Of a stretch of 64,000 nt of DNA, positions 53,963 to 64,000 are shown piece by piece. Made by a program: the position numbers and the translations under genes. The DNA comes from Methylobacterium sp. Leaf117 (GTDB lineage: Bacteria > Pseudomonadota > Alphaproteobacteria > Rhizobiales > Beijerinckiaceae). The DNA lies in NCBI RefSeq assembly GCF_001422985.1, contig NZ_LMNL01000001.1, positions 567,151 through 631,150 of the forward strand, written 5' to 3'. A model generated the notes under the pieces. The model was not told where the DNA came from, ran no database searches, and saw only the letters and a program-made list of their open reading frames with translations. Positions within the stretch are counted from its first letter, which is position 1, and each line of letters starts with the position of its first letter.

Positions 53963-56641
53963 ATGGTTGAGTTCAGCGGACACGGAAAGCCCGCGTCGAA
54001 CGCGATCGATCGCTCCGAGCGGCCGGGGCGCGTCGGGCTGCTGCTGGTGCTCGCCGGTTTGCTGGTCGGCGCGGCGGTCGGCCTGTCCTTCGTCGCCAGC
54101 GACCAGGCCCAGCCGCTCATCCTCGGCCTGCTGGCGCTGCTCGCCATGGCTGGGGTGTTCTGCCTGTTCGCCCTGGCGATCGGCGCGATCCAGTTCGCCG
54201 GCCAGACCACCCGCGACGACATCACCAAGGCGATCGTCGATGCGGCGCCGGATGGCGCCATCGTGGTGGAGGAGGGCGGCCGCCTGATCTACGCCAACGA
54301 ATCCTACCTGCGCCTCGCGGGCGGCGAGACCGTCGCCAGCCTGCGGCCGGTGGAGCGGGTCTTCGTCGGCTCGCCCGAGGTGTCGGAGGCCGTCTACCGC
54401 CTGGCCCAGGCCTCCCGCGACGGCCTCGGGCACGCCGAGGAGATCCGGATGGCGCCGCCGCCGGGCAGCGCCGCCGAGCGGGCCTTCGCGTGGTTCCGCA
54501 TCAGCGTGCGCCCGGTCGAGCGTCCGCGCCGGGCCGCCACCCTCTGGACCGTCAGCGACATCACCCACGAGCGCGAGCGCCAGGAGAACGTCTTCCAGGA
54601 ACTCCAGCACGCGATCGACTACCTCGATCACGCCCCCGCCGGCTTCCTGTCGATCGATCCCGCCGGTTCGATCGTCTACATGAACGCGACCCTGGCCGCC
54701 TGGCTCGGCTACGATCTCGCCACCGTCGGCTCCGGCGGGCTCCGCCTCGCCGAGATCGCGCCCGGCGCCGATGTCCTCACCGCCTCCGAGGGCCTGCCCG
54801 GGGAGGTCCGCACCGATCGCTTCGACCTCGATCTGCGCCGCCGCAACGGCCATCCGCTGCCGACGCGCCTGTACCATCGCGTCGCGTTCGGCCAGGACGG
54901 ACGGCCGGGCCCGTCCCGCACCTTCGTGCTCAACCGCTCGGCCGGCGCCGAGAGCGACGAGCCGCAGCGCGTGGCTGAGGTGCGCCTCGCCCGCTTCCTC
55001 AACAACAGCCCCATCGCCATCGCGACCCTCGACCAGAGCGGCCACATCGCCCGGGCCAACGCCTCGTTCGCGCGGCTGTTCGGCGGCGTGCCGCGCCAGG
55101 CGCTGCCCGATGGACGCAACGACCTGCACGGCGAGCCGACGATGTGGGAGGCCGTGGCCGAGCGCGATCGCGCGGCCCTCGAAGCGGCCCTGAGCAAGGC
55201 CGCCGCCGGCCTCGCCGAGGTGCTGCCGATCGAGATCGCCCTGTCGGGACCGGGCAACCGCTCGGCCCGGGTGTGGCTGAGCCCGGCGGGTGGCGAACCG
55301 GCCGCGGTCGGCCGCGACGGCGCCGAGGCCGACCAGGGCGACCGCGAGCGCGTGATCCTCTACGCCCTCGACACCACGGCCCAGCGCCAGCTCGAGCAGC
55401 AGGTGGCCCAGGCTCAGAAGATGGACACGGTGGGCCAGCTCGCCGGCGGCATCGCGCATGATTTCAACAACGTCCTCCAGGCCATCATCGGCTACTCGGA
55501 TCTGCTGCTGGCGAGCCACCGGCCGACCGATCCGGCCTTCCAGGACATCATGCAGATCAAGCAGAACGCCAACCGGGCCGCCAGCCTGGTGCGTCAGCTG
55601 CTCGCCTTCTCGCGGCGCCAGACCCTGCGCCCGGAGGTGATGAATGTCGGCGAGGCGCTGTCCGACCTGACCCTGCTGCTCAAGCGCCTGCTCGGCGAGC
55701 GGGTCGACCTCGACCTCAAGCACGGACGGGACATCTGGCCGATCAAGGCGGACGTCAATCAGTTCGAGCAGGTCATCGTCAACCTCGCGGTCAACGCCCG
55801 CGACGCGATGCCGGAGGGCGGCCGCCTCCTCATCCGCACCGCCAACATCGCGCACGACGCCGTCCCCACGGAGAACCGGGACGGGATGCCGACCGGCGAC
55901 CATGTCCTGATCGAGGTGCTCGACACCGGGCAGGGCATCCCGCCCGACGTCATGGAGAAGATCTTCGAGCCGTTCTTCACCACCAAGGAAATCGGCAAGG
56001 GCACCGGCCTCGGGCTCTCGACCGTGTTCGGCATCGTCAAGCAGAGCGGCGGCACCATCGACGTGCGCTCCACGGTGGGGGAGGGGACCGCCTTCCGCAT
56101 CTCCTTCCCGCGCCACGAGCCCGCCGCCGAGCCGGCGCCCGAGCCCGAGATCGCCCTGGCACCCCCGAGCCCGCAGACGACCGCCGCCATCGCGGCCAGC
56201 CGGCTCAAGGTGACGTCGAGCCGGGCCGAGGCCGAGAAGCCCGCGCCGCGCAAGCCCGCGCCGGACCATACCGGGCAGGGCGTGATCCTGCTGGTGGAGG
56301 ACGAGGACCCGGTCCGCGCGGTCAACAGCCGTGCCCTGTCGGCGCGGGGCTACACCGTGCTGGAGGCCGCCTCCGGCCTCGATGCCCTGCGGATCATCGC
56401 CGAGACCACCGAGACCATCGACCTCGTGGTGTCCGACGTGGTGATGCCCGAGATGGACGGGCCGACCCTGCTGCGCGAACTGCGCAAGCAATCGCCCGAC
56501 CTGAAGGTCATCTTCGTCTCGGGCTATGCCGAGGACGCCTTCCGCAAGAACCTTCCCGACGGCGAGGATTTCAACTTCCTGCCCAAGCCCTTCAGCCTGA
56601 AGCAGCTCGTCGAGACGGTGAAGGAGATCATCGCGCGCTGA
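53963..56641 (+). CDS. cckA: Cell-cycle hybrid histidine kinase CckA
   Basis: An ~892-residue kinase. Two transmembrane helices (LLLVLAGLLVGAAVGLSFVA and LILGLLALLAMAGVFCLFAL) are followed by PAS domains (about 100-220, 220-340, 350-460), HisKA (LAGGIAHDFNNVLQAIIGYS), HATPase and a C-terminal receiver with SDVVMPEMDG. The ending GEDFNFLPKPFSLKQLVETV is characteristic of CckA, which phosphorylates CtrA through ChpT. It follows flhB by 150 bases. Start codon uncertain: ATG at 53936 and 53963 both precede the first helix. Confidence 0.88.
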   Translation: MVEFSGHGKPASNAIDRSERPGRVGLLLVLAGLLVGAAVGLSFVASDQAQPLILGLLALLAMAGVFCLFALAIGAIQFAGQTTRDDITKAIVDAAPDGAIVVEEGGRLIYANESYLRLAGGETVASLRPVERVFVGSPEVSEAVYRLAQASRDGLGHAEEIRMAPPPGSAAERAFAWFRISVRPVERPRRAATLWTVSDITHERERQENVFQELQHAIDYLDHAPAGFLSIDPAGSIVYMNATLAAWLGYDLATVGSGGLRLAEIAPGADVLTASEGLPGEVRTDRFDLDLRRRNGHPLPTRLYHRVAFGQDGRPGPSRTFVLNRSAGAESDEPQRVAEVRLARFLNNSPIAIATLDQSGHIARANASFARLFGGVPRQALPDGRNDLHGEPTMWEAVAERDRAALEAALSKAAAGLAEVLPIEIALSGPGNRSARVWLSPAGGEPAAVGRDGAEADQGDRERVILYALDTTAQRQLEQQVAQAQKMDTVGQLAGGIAHDFNNVLQAIIGYSDLLLASHRPTDPAFQDIMQIKQNANRAASLVRQLLAFSRRQTLRPEVMNVGEALSDLTLLLKRLLGERVDLDLKHGRDIWPIKADVNQFEQVIVNLAVNARDAMPEGGRLLIRTANIAHDAVPTENRDGMPTGDHVLIEVLDTGQGIPPDVMEKIFEPFFTTKEIGKGTGLGLSTVFGIVKQSGGTIDVRSTVGEGTAFRISFPRHEPAAEPAPEPEIALAPPSPQTTAAIAASRLKVTSSRAEAEKPAPRKPAPDHTGQGVILLVEDEDPVRAVNSRALSARGYTVLEAASGLDALRIIAETTETIDLVVSDVVMPEMDGPTLLRELRKQSPDLKVIFVSGYAEDAFRKNLPDGEDFNFLPKPFSLKQLVETVKEIIAR

Positions 56642-56644
56642 GCC

Positions 56645-56695
56645 GGCGGCGACGCAGATTCCTGGACCGGAGTCCCGGGAATCTGCGTCGCCGCC
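56645..56695. terminator. 18-bp perfect stem-loop between cckA and recA
   Basis: Arms GGCGGCGACGCAGATTCC and GGAATCTGCGTCGCCGCC with a 15-base loop, starting four bases after the cckA stop and followed by CTTGTT. Likely a terminator of the flagellar-cckA transcript. Confidence 0.8.
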
Positions 56696-56707
56696 CTTGT
56701 TCCGTGA

Positions 56708-56722
56708 GAACAAAACAGGTAC
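56708..56722 (+). promoter_or_regulatory. Possible LexA (SOS) box of recA
   Basis: GAACAAAACAGGTAC fits the alphaproteobacterial GAAC-N7-GAAC form with one mismatch (GTAC), 62 bases before the recA ATG. Confidence 0.6.
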
Positions 56723-56783
56723 ATAATCGGCAACCGGGGCGCATTGAGCCTTGCACCTCCCCCATGCATAAGGATGCCGACGA

Positions 56784-57875
<1,092 letters not shown>

Positions 57876-58233
57876 GATCAACGCCTCCGCCGTTCCCGCG
57901 GAGGCCGTCTGGATCAGCGAAAGGCCGCCGGACTTCGTCCGGCGGCCTTTCTCGTTCTCAAACCTGACCGGTCGGTTGGAAAAGACCCTCGCTCCCGTAT
58001 GGGCGACGGTGTTCACCCACCCGTTTTCGCAAGCAGTGGCGTCCCTCTCCCCTCGTGGGGGGAGGTTCGAAGTGGGGGTGGCTCCGCCAGCCTTCGCAGC
58101 ACGCGGGTCGGCCGACCACCCCCACCTGCAACGCCCTTTGAGACGGGGGAATGCCATATCCGTGCGGGACAGAGACCCCGTGCTCGCCAGCAACCAGCCC
58201 TCTGAATGAAGCCACCATCGAACCCCGTAAGGC
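57876..58233. other. Intergenic region after recA with terminator and C/G-rich stem-loop
   Basis: About 360 bases. The recA terminator occupies 57920-57950. At 58047-58064 CTCCCC/GGGGAG form a short hairpin within CCCTCTCCCCTCGTGGGGGG, in a stretch to about 58160 that resembles C-rich intergenic elements common in Rhizobiales. No gene supported. Confidence 0.55.
57920..57950 (+). terminator. recA terminator
   Basis: AAAGGCCGCCGGAC and GTCCGGCGGCCTTT form a 14-bp perfect stem with a minimal TTC loop, ending in TTT-CTC. A/T-flanked stem allows termination in both directions. Confidence 0.88.
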
Positions 58234-58569
58234 CTATCCGGGGGGAAGAACGTCGACCTGGATCGCCGCGTAATAGGCGGCCAGATCGGCGATCTCGGTG
58301 TCGCTGAGCGGCTTGGCGACCACGTTCATGATCGCGTTGCGCCGGACACCGTCCCGATATTCCGTCAGCGCCTTGACCAGGTAGGGCTCGACCTGACCCG
58401 AGAGATTCGGCGCCTCGGGCAGCTTCGAGACCCCATCGAGGCCATGGCAGGTCTGACAGGTGATGGCGGCCTTGCGCCCGGCCTTGGCATCGCCCGCCTG
58501 CGCCGCCGCCGGGAGCAGGACCGATGCGAGGAGGCCGAACAGGGCCGCGCCTAGGCCGGGGCGGGCCAT
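58234..58569 (-). CDS. Small periplasmic cytochrome c
   Basis: About 111 residues with a signal peptide (LFGLLASVLLPAAAQA), one heme site CQTCH and an axial Met in the C-terminal part (IMNVVAKPLSD). It is the class I cytochrome c partner type often placed after PQQ dehydrogenases. The start overlaps the preceding gene's stop (58572); ATG at 58575 or 58569. Confidence 0.88.
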   Translation of the reverse strand: MARPGLGAALFGLLASVLLPAAAQAGDAKAGRKAAITCQTCHGLDGVSKLPEAPNLSGQVEPYLVKALTEYRDGVRRNAIMNVVAKPLSDTEIADLAAYYAAIQVDVLPPG

Positions 58570-58571
58570 CG

Positions 58572-59861
58572 TCACTGGCCCTCGTACGAGATGCGGTAGA
58601 TCGCCCCCGCCGTGTCGTCGGCGACGAGGAGCGAGCCGTCGAGCAGGACAGCGACGTCGGCGGGACGGCCGAGATATTCACCGTCCGCCGTCAGCCAGCC
58701 CTCGGCGAAGGGCTTGGGCGTCCCGGCCTTGCCGTCCTTGTCGAGCGGCACGAACATGATCCGGGCTCCGATCGGCTGGGTCCGGTTCCAGGAGCCGTGC
58801 TCGGCGGTGAAGAGGCCGCCCTTGTAGGAATCCGGGAACTGGCGGCCGGTGTAGAAGGTCATGCCGAGATCGGCGGCGTGCGGCGGCAGTTCGGCCTGCG
58901 GAAACACCGCGTCCGTCGGCGGCGTCTCGTCCTTGTACTCGACGGTGCGGACATGCCCGCCGCCGAACCACGGGAAGCCGAAATTCTCGCCCGCCTTGGC
59001 GATGCGGTTCAGCTCACCGGGCGGGGTATCGTCGCCCATGCCGTCGACCTGATTGTCGGTGAACCACAGGGCCTTGTCGGCCGGGTTGAAATCCATCCCG
59101 ACGGAGTTGCGGATGCCGGTGGCGTAGACCTCGCGGTTCTTGCCGTCCGCCTCCATGCGGATGATGCCGCCGATGCCCGTCCGCGCGTAGAGGTCGCGCT
59201 TGGCGGCCGGCGGCACGTTGTAGGGCTGACCGAGCGAGATGTAGGTCTTGCCGTCCGGTCCGACGCGGCACATCCGGGCCGTGTGGTTGTAGCTCTCCTC
59301 GGACGCCGGGATCAGCTCGCCCTGCTTGACCAGGATGCCGGCCGCCACGTCCGGGCTCTCGTAGAAGAACTCCGCCGCCGGGAACGACAGCACGCGGTTC
59401 TGCTCGACGATGGTGAGGACGCCGTCCTTCGAGAAGCAGACGCCGTTGGGGATCTTGAAGTCGATGCCCGGGGCGAAGGCCCGAACCTCGTCGGCGACGC
59501 GGTCCTTGTCGCGGTCGGTGACCGTGTAGACCTTGCTCTTGCGGGTGCCGACGAACAGCACGCCGGCATTGGGGCCGACCGCGATCGAGCGTGCATCCGG
59601 CACCACGGCGTAGAGGTCGATCTTGAAGCCCTCGGGCAGCTTGATCTTGGAGAGGGTCCGGCGCAGCGCGTCGGCGCGCCGGCCGGTCTGAGGAATTTCC
59701 GGCGCCTCCGCGGTTCCCGTGCTCTGCATGCCGGTCAGCTTTTCCAGCGCGTCGGCCTTGGTTTTCGTGTCGGCCGAGGAAGCGCCCTGCGCCAGGGCGC
59801 CGGCGGAGAGCGCCAGCCCGGCACAGCCGGCCAGCAGCGTCGCGGTGAGGACCGTTCGCAT
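58572..59861 (-). CDS. PQQ-dependent sugar dehydrogenase (sorbosone dehydrogenase-like)
   Basis: A 429-residue exported protein (signal TLLAGCAGLALSAGALAQG). It has a six-bladed beta-propeller of the soluble glucose/sorbosone dehydrogenase type (LPEGFKIDLYAVVPDARSIA; SYNHTARMCRVGPDGKTYIS; GIRNSVGMDFNPADKALWFT; TAEHGSWNRTQPIGARIMF). Likely oxidises an aldose or aldehyde in the periplasm and passes electrons to the cytochrome c encoded downstream with overlapping start. Substrate not known. Confidence 0.9.
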   Translation of the reverse strand: MRTVLTATLLAGCAGLALSAGALAQGASSADTKTKADALEKLTGMQSTGTAEAPEIPQTGRRADALRRTLSKIKLPEGFKIDLYAVVPDARSIAVGPNAGVLFVGTRKSKVYTVTDRDKDRVADEVRAFAPGIDFKIPNGVCFSKDGVLTIVEQNRVLSFPAAEFFYESPDVAAGILVKQGELIPASEESYNHTARMCRVGPDGKTYISLGQPYNVPPAAKRDLYARTGIGGIIRMEADGKNREVYATGIRNSVGMDFNPADKALWFTDNQVDGMGDDTPPGELNRIAKAGENFGFPWFGGGHVRTVEYKDETPPTDAVFPQAELPPHAADLGMTFYTGRQFPDSYKGGLFTAEHGSWNRTQPIGARIMFVPLDKDGKAGTPKPFAEGWLTADGEYLGRPADVAVLLDGSLLVADDTAGAIYRISYEGQ

Positions 59862-59965
59862 GGATGTTCTCCCGAACTCCGCCCGCATGGTCGGGGCGGT
59901 TGCCCCGACGATATGAGCCTCGCAGACGGGCCGGCAAGAGTCCGAGTTGCGGATCGGCGGCGGCC

Positions 59966-60382
59966 TTAGGGGGTGTAGGGCAGGAGCTTGATGAACAGGC
60001 CCCAGAGGATGAACAGGATGCCGATGATGGAGACGAACCAGATCAGGGACCGGACCTTCGGAATGCCGAAGCCGTAGACCGGCAGGTAGACCAGCCGGGC
60101 GAAGAAGTAGAGATACGCTCCGAGCACCACCGCGGTGTTGTGGCGGCCGGTCGCCACGCAGGCGAGGACCAGGGCGGCGAAGATCGGAAAGGTCTCGAAG
60201 AAGTTCTTCGACGCCTTCTCGAGGCGGCTCGCCGCGCCCGTCACCTCGGGAGTCTTGCCCTCGCGGTTGCCGGAGGCCCAGGCGAGCCCGCCGCGCTGCT
60301 GCACGCCGCTGGCGGAAGCGGCGATGATGTGGACCAGCCCGAGCAGGCAGGACCAGGCGAGAAGGCGGATTTCGACCGGCAT
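59966..60382 (-). CDS. MAPEG-family membrane protein
   Basis: A 138-residue protein with four helices and the MAPEG pattern SRLEKASKNFFETFPIFAAL, where MAPEG proteins have R-x3-N-x2-E. Eukaryotic members handle glutathione and eicosanoids; bacterial roles are mostly unknown. 100 bases from the PQQ gene, same strand. Confidence 0.88.
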   Translation of the reverse strand: MPVEIRLLAWSCLLGLVHIIAASASGVQQRGGLAWASGNREGKTPEVTGAASRLEKASKNFFETFPIFAALVLACVATGRHNTAVVLGAYLYFFARLVYLPVYGFGIPKVRSLIWFVSIIGILFILWGLFIKLLPYTP

Positions 60383-60596
60383 AAAACGATGTCCCTGAGA
60401 TCAGCGAAGACGTGTTCCTAGCTCGGCCCTGGGCAAAAACGAAACCCGGTCGTGACTTGCGCCGGAACGCTCCTTATGAGTGCGCCTGCGCGGCGGAGCC
60501 CCCGGACACGGGGTGTTCGGCGCGCAGCATCCCGCGCACCGGAGCATTCCGGCGCGTCGGCATGCCGGCGGCACCCTACGACAGAGTTGTGATGCG

Positions 60597-63263
60597 ATGA
60601 GCGGCGTCAACGAGATCCGGTCGACCTTCCTCGACTACTTCGCGAAAGAGGGCCACGAAGTGGTGCCGTCCTCGTCGCTGGTGCCGCGCAACGACCCGAC
60701 GCTGATGTTCACCAATGCCGGCATGGTGCAGTTCAAGAACGTCTTCACCGGCATCGAGAAGCGCCCCTACGACCGCGCGACGACGGCCCAGAAATGCGTC
60801 CGCGCCGGCGGCAAGCACAACGACCTCGACAATGTCGGCTACACCGCCCGGCACCACACCTTCTTCGAGATGCTCGGCAATTTCTCGTTCGGCGACTACT
60901 TCAAGCCGCGGGCGATCGAGCTGGCTTGGAACCTGATCACGCGGGAGTTCGGCCTGTCCAAGGACCGGCTCCTGGTGACGGTCTACGCCGACGACGACGA
61001 GGCCGCCGGGCTCTGGCGCAAGATCGCCGGGTTCTCGGACGACCGCATCATCCGGATCGGCACCTCCGACAACTTCTGGCAGATGGGCGATACCGGCCCG
61101 TGCGGCCCCTGCTCGGAGATCTTCATCGACCAGGGTCCGGACCTCAAGGGCGGCCCGCCCGGCTCGCCGGACGAGGACGGCGACCGCTTCCTCGAGTTCT
61201 GGAACCTCGTGTTCATGCAGTACGAGCAGGTCGAGCCGGGCAACCGCCTCGCCCTGCCGCGCCCGTCCATCGACACGGGCCTGGGCCTGGAGCGCATGGC
61301 GGCGATCCTCCAGGGCGTGAAGAGCAACTACGACACCGATCTGTTCCGGGCACTCATCGATGCGGTGGCCCACGCCGTCGGCCGTCCGCCCGAGCCCGGC
61401 ACCGTCGCTTCCTACCGGGTCATCGCCGACCACCTGCGCGCCGCCTCCTTCCTGGTGGCGGATGGCGTGCTGCCGGGCAACGAGGGCCGCGGCTACGTCC
61501 TGCGCCGCATCATGCGTCGCGCCATGCGCCATGCGGAGCTGCTCGGCTCGCGCGAGCCGATGATGTACCGCCTGGTGCCGACGCTGCTGCGCGAGATGGG
61601 CCAGGCCTATCCCGAACTCACCCGCGCCGAGGGCCTGATCGGCGAGACCCTGCGCCTGGAGGAAACCCGGTTCCGCCGCACCCTGGAGCGCGGCCTGGCG
61701 ATCCTCGATGCCGAGAGCCGGACCCTCGGCGCCGGCCAGAACCTCTCCGGCGAGACCGCCTTCACCCTCTACGACACCTACGGCTTCCCCCTCGACCTGA
61801 CGCAGGATGCCCTGAAGGCGCGCGGCATCGGCGTCGACACGGACGCCTTCGGGCAGGCGATGGAGCGCCAGCGCAAGGCGGCGCGCGCCGCCTGGACGGG
61901 CTCCGGCGAGGCCGCCACCGAAACGGTCTGGTACGGCCTCAAGGAACGCGTCGGGGCCACCGAATTCCTCGGCTACGAGACCGAGAGCGCCGAGGGCATC
62001 GTCACCGCCCTCCTGCGCGACGGCGCCGAGACCGAGACCTTGACGGCCGGCGAGACCGGCCTCGTCCTCGTCAATCAGACGCCGTTCTACGCCGAGTCGG
62101 GCGGTCAGGTCGGCGACACCGGCACCCTCACGGGCGCGGGCCTGAAGGCGCGGGTGACGGCGACGGAGAAGAAGCTGGGCGACCTGTTCGTCCACCACGT
62201 CACGGTCGACGCGGGCAGCCTGTCGCCGAACCAGCCCGTGGAGCTGGCCGTCGACCACGCGCGCCGGGGAGCCATCCGCGCCAACCACTCGGCCACGCAC
62301 CTGCTGCACGAGGCCCTGCGCCAAGTCCTGGGCGATCACGTCGCCCAGAAGGGATCACTGGTTTCGGCCGACCGCCTGCGCTTCGATTTCAGCCATCCGA
62401 AGCCGATGGACGAGGCCGAGATCCGCGCCGTCGAGGACATCGCCAACGCGGTCCTGTTGCAGAACACCCCCGTGGTGACCAAGCTGATGGCGGTGGACGA
62501 GGCCATCGAATCCGGTGCGCGCGCGCTGTTCGGCGAGAAATACGGCGACGAGGTGCGGGTCGTCTCGATGGGCGCGCCGATCGCCGGCGAGGGCGGACGC
62601 ACCAAGGCATTCTCGGTGGAACTCTGCGGCGGCACCCATGCGGGCCGCACCGGTGACATCGGGCAGGTCTCGGTGGTGGGCGAGAGCGCGGTCGGCGCCG
62701 GCGTCCGCCGCATCGAGGCCCTGACGGCGGGGGCGGCGCGCCGCTACCGTGCCGAGGAGAGCCGGACCCTGGCGCAGGTCGCCGGCCTCCTCAAGGCGTC
62801 GGCCACCGATGCGCCGGATCGGCTCGCGGCGCTGCTGGAGGATCGTCGGCGGCTCGAGCGCGACCTGACCGAGGCTCGCAAGAAGCTCGCCATGGGCGGC
62901 GGCGGCGGCAGCGCCGGCGACGACGGGATCGTGGAGATCGGCGGCGTGAAGGTCATGGCGCGGGTGGTCGAGGGCGTCGAGATGCGCGACCTCAAGAGCC
63001 TCGCCGACGAGGGCAAGACCCGCCTGGGCTCCGGCATCGTCGCCATCGTGGGCGTCGCTCCGGATGGCAAGGCCGGCCTCGTGGTCGGCGTGACCCCGGA
63101 CCTGACGGAGCGCTACGACGCCGTGGCCCTGGTCCGGGCCGGCGCCGGGCATCTCGGCGGCAAGGGCGGCGGGGGACGCCGCGACATGGCCCAGGCCGGG
63201 GGCCCGGAGGGCGTCGGTGCCGAAGCTGCCATCGCGGCGATCCGGTCCGCGCTCACGGCCTGA
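60597..63263 (+). CDS. alaS: Alanyl-tRNA synthetase
   Basis: An 888-residue class II synthetase: catalytic core from [20 protein letters not shown] (motif 1) through [19 protein letters not shown], editing domain with zinc-binding [11 protein letters not shown] and [10 protein letters not shown], and the C-Ala domain. Length is normal. ATG 60597 is the family start; the frame runs upstream without a better site. Confidence 0.97.
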   Translation: MSGVNEIRSTFLDYFAKEGHEVVPSSSLVPRNDPTLMFTNAGMVQFKNVFTGIEKRPYDRATTAQKCVRAGGKHNDLDNVGYTARHHTFFEMLGNFSFGDYFKPRAIELAWNLITREFGLSKDRLLVTVYADDDEAAGLWRKIAGFSDDRIIRIGTSDNFWQMGDTGPCGPCSEIFIDQGPDLKGGPPGSPDEDGDRFLEFWNLVFMQYEQVEPGNRLALPRPSIDTGLGLERMAAILQGVKSNYDTDLFRALIDAVAHAVGRPPEPGTVASYRVIADHLRAASFLVADGVLPGNEGRGYVLRRIMRRAMRHAELLGSREPMMYRLVPTLLREMGQAYPELTRAEGLIGETLRLEETRFRRTLERGLAILDAESRTLGAGQNLSGETAFTLYDTYGFPLDLTQDALKARGIGVDTDAFGQAMERQRKAARAAWTGSGEAATETVWYGLKERVGATEFLGYETESAEGIVTALLRDGAETETLTAGETGLVLVNQTPFYAESGGQVGDTGTLTGAGLKARVTATEKKLGDLFVHHVTVDAGSLSPNQPVELAVDHARRGAIRANHSATHLLHEALRQVLGDHVAQKGSLVSADRLRFDFSHPKPMDEAEIRAVEDIANAVLLQNTPVVTKLMAVDEAIESGARALFGEKYGDEVRVVSMGAPIAGEGGRTKAFSVELCGGTHAGRTGDIGQVSVVGESAVGAGVRRIEALTAGAARRYRAEESRTLAQVAGLLKASATDAPDRLAALLEDRRRLERDLTEARKKLAMGGGGGSAGDDGIVEIGGVKVMARVVEGVEMRDLKSLADEGKTRLGSGIVAIVGVAPDGKAGLVVGVTPDLTERYDAVALVRAGAGHLGGKGGGGRRDMAQAGGPEGVGAEAAIAAIRSALTA

Positions 63264-63275
63264 TCGCAGCGGACG

Positions 63276-63306
63276 CCGGCCCCTCGCGCCTGGGGGCGGG
63301 GGCCGG
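63276..63306. terminator. GC-rich inverted repeat after alaS
   Basis: CCGGCCCC and GGGGCCGG pair (8 bp) around a 15-base loop between converging alaS and the DUF2147 gene. No T run. Confidence 0.4.
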
Positions 63307-63321
63307 ACCAGGTGGGAGCGC

Positions 63322-63750
63322 TCAGTTCGCGCGTTTCCAGGTCTGGCTCTTGCAGAAGACGCTCATGACGCAACCCGAGACCTCGATCACGTCCGGGCTC
63401 TTGATGGTCATGGTACCAGCGTAGGTCTTGCCGTCCTTCGGGTTGTAGAGCGTTCCCTCGAAGCCGCTGCCCGCCGCCGTCCGGGTGTTCATGATCTGCA
63501 CGCCGACGAGGCTGCGGGAGCGCAGCGACGGGTCCGGGTTCTGCGCGTCGAGGCCCGGACCGGAGACGCCGGCCAGAACGCCGCAATAGCCGTTGCCGCA
63601 CCGGCTGATCCGCACCTTCGAACCGCCGGTCTCCGTGAGCCAGAGCCCGGTCGGGTCCCGTCCCGGCTGCGCCAGCGCGCTGCCGCCGAGCATCAGCGTC
63701 ACGGCCGCCGCCCAACCGGCGCGCTGCCAGATCCACCCTCTGGTCGTCAT
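63322..63750 (-). CDS. DUF2147 exported protein
   Basis: A 142-residue protein with signal peptide (GWAAAVTLMLGGSALA) and the DUF2147 lipocalin-like pattern: PTGLWLTETGGSKVRISRCG, then GYCGVLAG, LYNPKDGKTYAGTMTIKS and the end CKSQTWKR. Two cysteine pairs may form disulfides. Family function not established. Confidence 0.88.
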   Translation of the reverse strand: MTTRGWIWQRAGWAAAVTLMLGGSALAQPGRDPTGLWLTETGGSKVRISRCGNGYCGVLAGVSGPGLDAQNPDPSLRSRSLVGVQIMNTRTAAGSGFEGTLYNPKDGKTYAGTMTIKSPDVIEVSGCVMSVFCKSQTWKRAN

Positions 63751-63870
63751 ATCGAATGTCCCTCATCCCCCAGGTGATCGGGGCGAAGGCCATAGCGTGC
63801 CCGATCCCGGCTTTCCAGAGCGTTGCAGTTCCACACCGCCAGCGATGGGGGCCAAGGCTCATCCCTTTAT

Positions 63871-63955
63871 CAGGACAGCCCCTGGCTCAGGACAGCGCCT
63901 CGCTCAGGGCAGCGCCCGGCTCAGGACGAAGCCCGGCCCAGGACGGCGCCCGCGT
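63871..63955. repeat. 17-bp tandem repeat, five copies
   Basis: Five directly adjacent 17-bp units, all starting CAGGRC (CAGGACAGCCCCTGGCT, CAGGACAGCGCCTCGCT, CAGGGCAGCGCCCGGCT, CAGGACGAAGCCCGGCC, CAGGACGGCGCCCGCGT). It covers the 3' end of the partial gene at the window edge and the bases after it. Confidence 0.85.
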
Positions 63956-64000
63956 AGATCTCCGCGACCTCGCACAGCGGCAAGCCATCCTGGCGAAGCA
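63921..64000 (-). CDS. Partial gene at right edge (C-terminus only)
   Basis: A minus-strand frame entering from the right edge reads LRQDGLPLCEVAEIYAGAVL and ends with GRASS and a stop at 63921. The composition looks like a real protein end, unlike the other two frames. Too short to assign a family. The last residues are encoded inside the 17-bp repeat. Confidence 0.4.
   Translation of the reverse strand, partial: LRQDGLPLCEVAEIYAGAVLGRASS

Overview
The window looks like a chromosome segment of a Methylobacterium-like alphaproteobacterium (Rhizobiales/Hyphomicrobiales). GC is high throughout. The flagellar cluster has an alphaproteobacterial layout (fliX divergent from flgI, fliL-fliM-DUF6468-motE, flgBC-fliEQR-flhB followed by cckA). 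Other pointers are a HWE-family kinase, a single-cysteine DksA and a porin_2-like small protein. Species is inferred from gene content and style, not from a database search.

Left part (1-24 kb), accessory and sensory genes. The window opens inside the ATPase tail of a JetC/MukB-like SMC protein (Wadjet type). Then come a small cupin, a degenerate receiver paired with a Crp/Fnr regulator, a small Rmf-like protein, a LOV blue-light hybrid kinase, a HWE kinase with its receiver, and larC-larE-larB (nickel-pincer nucleotide cofactor synthesis) followed by a Tat-exported aldo/keto reductase. Next is a four-gene operon on the minus strand, read as cynA-cynB-cynD-cynS (cyanate uptake plus cyanase). 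It diverges from a PAS-PAS-AAA-Fis sigma54 activator. The intergenic region holds a near-consensus sigma54 promoter pointing at the operon and three copies of a 12-bp palindrome, so this is a self-contained regulatory circuit. Downstream lie a decayed RTX-type pseudogene, tRNA-Gln(UUG), a short-chain dehydrogenase, prfC, a DUF2189 membrane protein, and a BLUF photoreceptor plus CheY-like receiver pair.

Middle and right (24-57 kb), flagellar cluster. Units are flgE-flgK-flgL (+), flgI-flgJ-flgN/flbY (-), fliX (+), flgF-flgG-flgA-flgH (-), fliL-fliM-DUF6468-motE (+) with an ialB-like gene, a small exported protein and a 1145-aa secreted TPR protein downstream, fliO-fliP (-), and flgB-flgC-fliE-fliQ-fliR-flhB-cckA (+). 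Two promoter classes can be read. Sigma54 -24/-12 elements with exact GG-N10-GC spacing precede flgE, flgF and flgI. CtrA-type boxes (TTAA-N7-TTAA) precede fliL, flgB and fliO, with weaker copies before fliX and the TPR gene. With cckA (top of the CckA-ChpT-CtrA relay) and fliX (partner of FlbD on sigma54 promoters in Caulobacter) in the same window, this suggests a Caulobacter-like class II (CtrA) / class III (sigma54) hierarchy.

Right end (56.7-64 kb), housekeeping. recA (with a possible SOS box and strong terminators on both sides), a sorbosone-dehydrogenase-like PQQ protein with a small cytochrome c, a MAPEG membrane protein, alaS, a DUF2147 exported protein, and a partial gene at the edge whose 3' end lies in a five-copy 17-bp tandem repeat.
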